A stretch of DNA of 64,000 bases, taken from assembly GCA_039931675.1 (NCBI GenBank), contig JBDTRM010000051.1:31291-95290 (forward strand). The letters run 5' to 3'. Each line of letters starts with the position of its first letter. Positions within the stretch are counted from its first letter, which is position 1. Shown here one piece after another: positions 62,192 through 64,000 of the stretch. The position numbers and the translations under genes were made by a program. The stretch is from JAEUTH01 sp039931675. Its GTDB lineage: Bacteria > Bacteroidota > Bacteroidia > AKYH767-A > OLB10. The notes below the pieces were generated by a model. That model was not told the DNA's origin and ran no database searches. It was given only the letters and a program-made list of their open reading frames with translations.

Positions 62192-63751
62192 TTAAAACCA
62201 ACTCGAACTTTTCTTCCTCGTTGTTCGTGTTGAGCCAACACCGAGTGCGCCCAATAAACTTCGGGTTAAGATACTTGCTGCTGTGCGCATTACCTGTTTG
62301 CCTGCGCTGCTGTTAACCATGCTTTCAATAACAGTGGGTTCTGCTTTTACTTTTTTTGATTGCTGTTTTACTTCAACTTCTTTTTGTTGCTCTTCAGCAT
62401 GTGCCTGCAATTTTTTGCTCAGCATTTCAAAAGCGCTTTCGCGGTCTATCTCTTCATTGTATTTTTTTGCCAATACAGATTTTGCAACGTTGGCATCTAT
62501 CTCTTGGGGAGTTAAAACATCCATGCGCGATTGCGGTGGAAACATCATCGTGTGCGCAAGCGGTGTGGGATTTCCTTTTTCGTTGAGGACAGTAACCAAA
62601 GCCTCGCCAATACCAAGATTAGTTAACAGGTCTTCTGTTTTATAAAATTCTGTTTCAGGATAATTTTGTGATGTTGATTTTATGGCCTTGCGGTCTTGCG
62701 CTGTGAATGCACGCAACGAGTGTTGCACCTTCATGCCCAACTGGCTCAGGATATTTGCAGGTACATCAGTAGGTATCTGCGTAATAAAAAATATGCCCAC
62801 GCCTTTTGAACGAATGAGCTTTATCATCGTTTCAATCTGGTCGAGCAATGCCTTTGATGCTTCATCAAAAATCAAATGCGCCTCATCAATAAAAATGCAA
62901 ACCTTTGGTGCATCTGCATCGCCCACTTCAGGAAATGTTGCATAAACTTCTGCCATCAGGCTAAGCATAAATGTGGAAAATAATTTAGGCTTGCTCTGCA
63001 AGTCAGTAAGACGAATGATGTTAAGCGTACCATAGCCGTTATCATCCATGCGCATTAAATCTTCCACTTCAAAAGATTTCTCTCCAAAGAACATTTCAGC
63101 TCCCTGCTGTTCAATCTCAATAATTTTTCGCAGTACAATTGAAGCCGTTGAAGTACTTATTGCACCATACTCTCCTTTTATTTCTTCCTTGCCTTCATTG
63201 GTGAGAAACTGAAGCGCTTTTTTAAAATCTTTTAAATCGAGTAATGCCAAACCTCTATCATCACAATATTTGAAGATTAAAGAAACCACCCCGGTTTGTG
63301 TATCGTTCAACTCTAAAATTTTAGAAAACAAAACTGGACCAAATTCAGAAACCGTTGCGCGCAAGCGTGTTCCTTTTTCGTTAGAGATAGTCATCAACTC
63401 CACACTATACTGTGTTGGTTTCCATTGCACACCAATTTTTGCAACACGCTCTTCTATTTTTGGATTGGTTGTTCCCGGTTGCGCCAATCCGCTCAGGTCG
63501 CCTTTTATATCCATCAATAAACTTGAAACGCGTTTCTCTGCCAAAGCCTCGGCAATGCGTTGCAATGATTTTGTCTTTCCTGTTCCCGTAGCACCTGCAA
63601 TCAAACCATGACGATTCATGGTTCGCAAAGGCGCTTTAATTAATGTACCTTCAACTGCTTCGCCATCTAAAACTGCACCGCCAAGTACAATTGAATCTCC
63701 TTTAAAGGTATAGCCATCATTTATTGCTGCGCTGAATTTTTCTTTGTCCAT
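62192..63751 (-). CDS. HerA-like ATPase (DUF853 family)
   Basis: 519 residues. Walker A LIAGATGTGKTKS, Walker B VCIFIDEAHLIFDEAS, sensor FFITQIPTDVP, arginine-finger region LGMKVQHSLRAFTAQDRKA. N-terminal beta-barrel-like leader (GDSIVLGGAVLDGEAVEG). DUF853 proteins are HerA/FtsK-type ATPases of unsettled role, sometimes paired with nucleases; no nuclease is adjacent here. The C-terminal tail is charged, then ARTAASILTRSLLGALGV-like small residues. Start set at ATG 63751; upstream are a tandem repeat and a degenerate GTCATTGCG repeat. Confidence 0.92.
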   Translation of the reverse strand: MDKEKFSAAINDGYTFKGDSIVLGGAVLDGEAVEGTLIKAPLRTMNRHGLIAGATGTGKTKSLQRIAEALAEKRVSSLLMDIKGDLSGLAQPGTTNPKIEERVAKIGVQWKPTQYSVELMTISNEKGTRLRATVSEFGPVLFSKILELNDTQTGVVSLIFKYCDDRGLALLDLKDFKKALQFLTNEGKEEIKGEYGAISTSTASIVLRKIIEIEQQGAEMFFGEKSFEVEDLMRMDDNGYGTLNIIRLTDLQSKPKLFSTFMLSLMAEVYATFPEVGDADAPKVCIFIDEAHLIFDEASKALLDQIETMIKLIRSKGVGIFFITQIPTDVPANILSQLGMKVQHSLRAFTAQDRKAIKSTSQNYPETEFYKTEDLLTNLGIGEALVTVLNEKGNPTPLAHTMMFPPQSRMDVLTPQEIDANVAKSVLAKKYNEEIDRESAFEMLSKKLQAHAEEQQKEVEVKQQSKKVKAEPTVIESMVNSSAGKQVMRTAASILTRSLLGALGVGSTRTTRKKSSSWF

Positions 63752-63754
63752 TTT

Positions 63755-63783
63755 TGATTTACGATTTACGAAGTACGATTTGA
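63755..63783. repeat. Degenerate tandem repeat, GATTTACGATTT type, upstream of the HerA-like gene
   Basis: TTGATTTACGATTTACGAAG then TACGATTTG; third member of the family found before dnaE and truA. Confidence 0.6.
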
Positions 63784-63787
63784 ATGC

Positions 63788-63824
63788 TATTGCGATTTCA
63801 ATGGCTATCGGAAGAAGCAATCTC
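63788..63824 (-). repeat. Degenerate GTCATTGCG-type repeat fused to a GCTATCGG repeat
   Basis: ATTGCGATTTCAATGGCTATC then GGAAGAAGCAATCTC: the ends match the dispersed repeat and the middle matches the 59344 palindrome. Same orientation relative to the gene as the other three. Confidence 0.5.
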
Positions 63825-63852
63825 TAATAATTGAGGAGTAATTAATTTTTTG

Positions 63853-63861
63853 CGAAAAGTA
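63853..63861 (-). promoter_or_regulatory. -7 box for the HerA-like gene and prmA
   Basis: Minus strand TACTTTTCG followed by C, about 100 nt from the start codon; the repeats would lie in the leader. Confidence 0.35.
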
Positions 63862-63922
63862 GATTTTTAAAATGAATGAGAATGAAAATGGAATATTTAA
63901 AAAAATTTTCTGCAAATAAAAA

Positions 63923-63952
63923 AGCCCCGAAAGATTTACATCCTTCGGGGCT
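63923..63952 (-). terminator. Rho-independent terminator
   Basis: AGCCCCGAA (63923-63931) pairs with TTCGGGGCT (63944-63952), 12-nt loop; on the minus strand a run of T follows. Ends the gene that enters at 63973. Confidence 0.92.
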
Positions 63953-63972
63953 AACCCTATAGAAATTAACAA

Positions 63973-64000
63973 TTACTTCTTCATTGCATCAGCAGCACTG
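63973..64000 (-). CDS. C-terminal end of a gene cut by the window edge
   Basis: Nine complete or partial codons ending SAADAMKK and a TAA stop (63973-63975), 20 nt before a strong terminator. Too short to identify. Confidence 0.6.

Overview
The window looks like a low-GC chromosome segment of a Bacteroidota bacterium, probably from the Chitinophagia/Saprospiria/Sphingobacteriia side. The evidence is eight secreted proteins ending in type IX secretion (T9SS) type A sorting domains, Bacteroidota-type -7 promoter boxes (TAnnTTTG and a TACTTTCG-like variant), a Bacteroidota-style long SecA, and a conserved small DUF2795-type protein. There are no rRNA genes, no CRISPR array and no recognisable transposase. 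One tRNA is present: Gly, anticodon CCC.

Layout. 1-1580: 5' part of a single-chain restriction-modification enzyme, cut by the window edge. 1.9-7.5 kb: two divergent T9SS cargo proteins (PQQ sugar-dehydrogenase-like; Kelch/Ig). 7.6-9.75 kb: a two-gene DUF4238 + FRG-domain cassette downstream of secA (9.8-13.1 kb). 13.1-19.9 kb: MFS transporter, DUF2795 protein, cobalamin adenosyltransferase, LolD/MacB-type ATPase, a small orphan gene, a methyltransferase and a secreted protein of unknown function. 20-29 kb: a surface-protein locus with three beta-propeller T9SS proteins around a secreted CotH-type kinase. 29-32.7 kb: tRNA-Gly, DUF58 protein, thioredoxin, DinD and HicBA. 32.7-36.3 kb: dnaE. 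36.5-41.5 kb: a 1647-residue T9SS protein with a glycoside-hydrolase-like head and a beta-helix. 41.7-44.1 kb: AlkB-type hydroxylase and rarA. 44.1-48.6 kb: NarL-type regulator, propeller sensor kinase and a frameshifted secreted cupin. 48.7-51.9 kb: a repeat-stalk protein with S74 chaperone and T9SS tail. 52-63.75 kb: a minus-strand run of ABC exporter, truA, two large conserved unknowns, prmA and a HerA-like ATPase. At 63973 the tail of another minus-strand gene enters.

The housekeeping genes are ordinary. What stands out is the density of small dispersed repeats: four 34-nt double-dyad (REPIN-like) elements, two of them exact reverse complements; three identical 30-nt copies of the GTCATTGCGAGG repeat in the spaces upstream of genes, always in the same orientation to the downstream gene; a 126-bp element with about 26-bp inverted ends; a 118-bp nested-hairpin element; and many unrelated families of degenerate 8-11 bp tandem repeats between genes. 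Several repeats also lie in frame inside genes: in a signal peptide, in a histidine-kinase ATP-lid, in a methyltransferase and in the linker before a T9SS tail. This resembles the way Rickettsia palindromic elements invade genes.

Other points worth checking are a dnaX-like slippery heptamer exactly at the cupin frameshift, an S74 self-cleaving domain placed before a T9SS tail, and the FRG/DUF4238 pair as a possible defence cassette. All calls were made by eye, without database searches or folding calculations.
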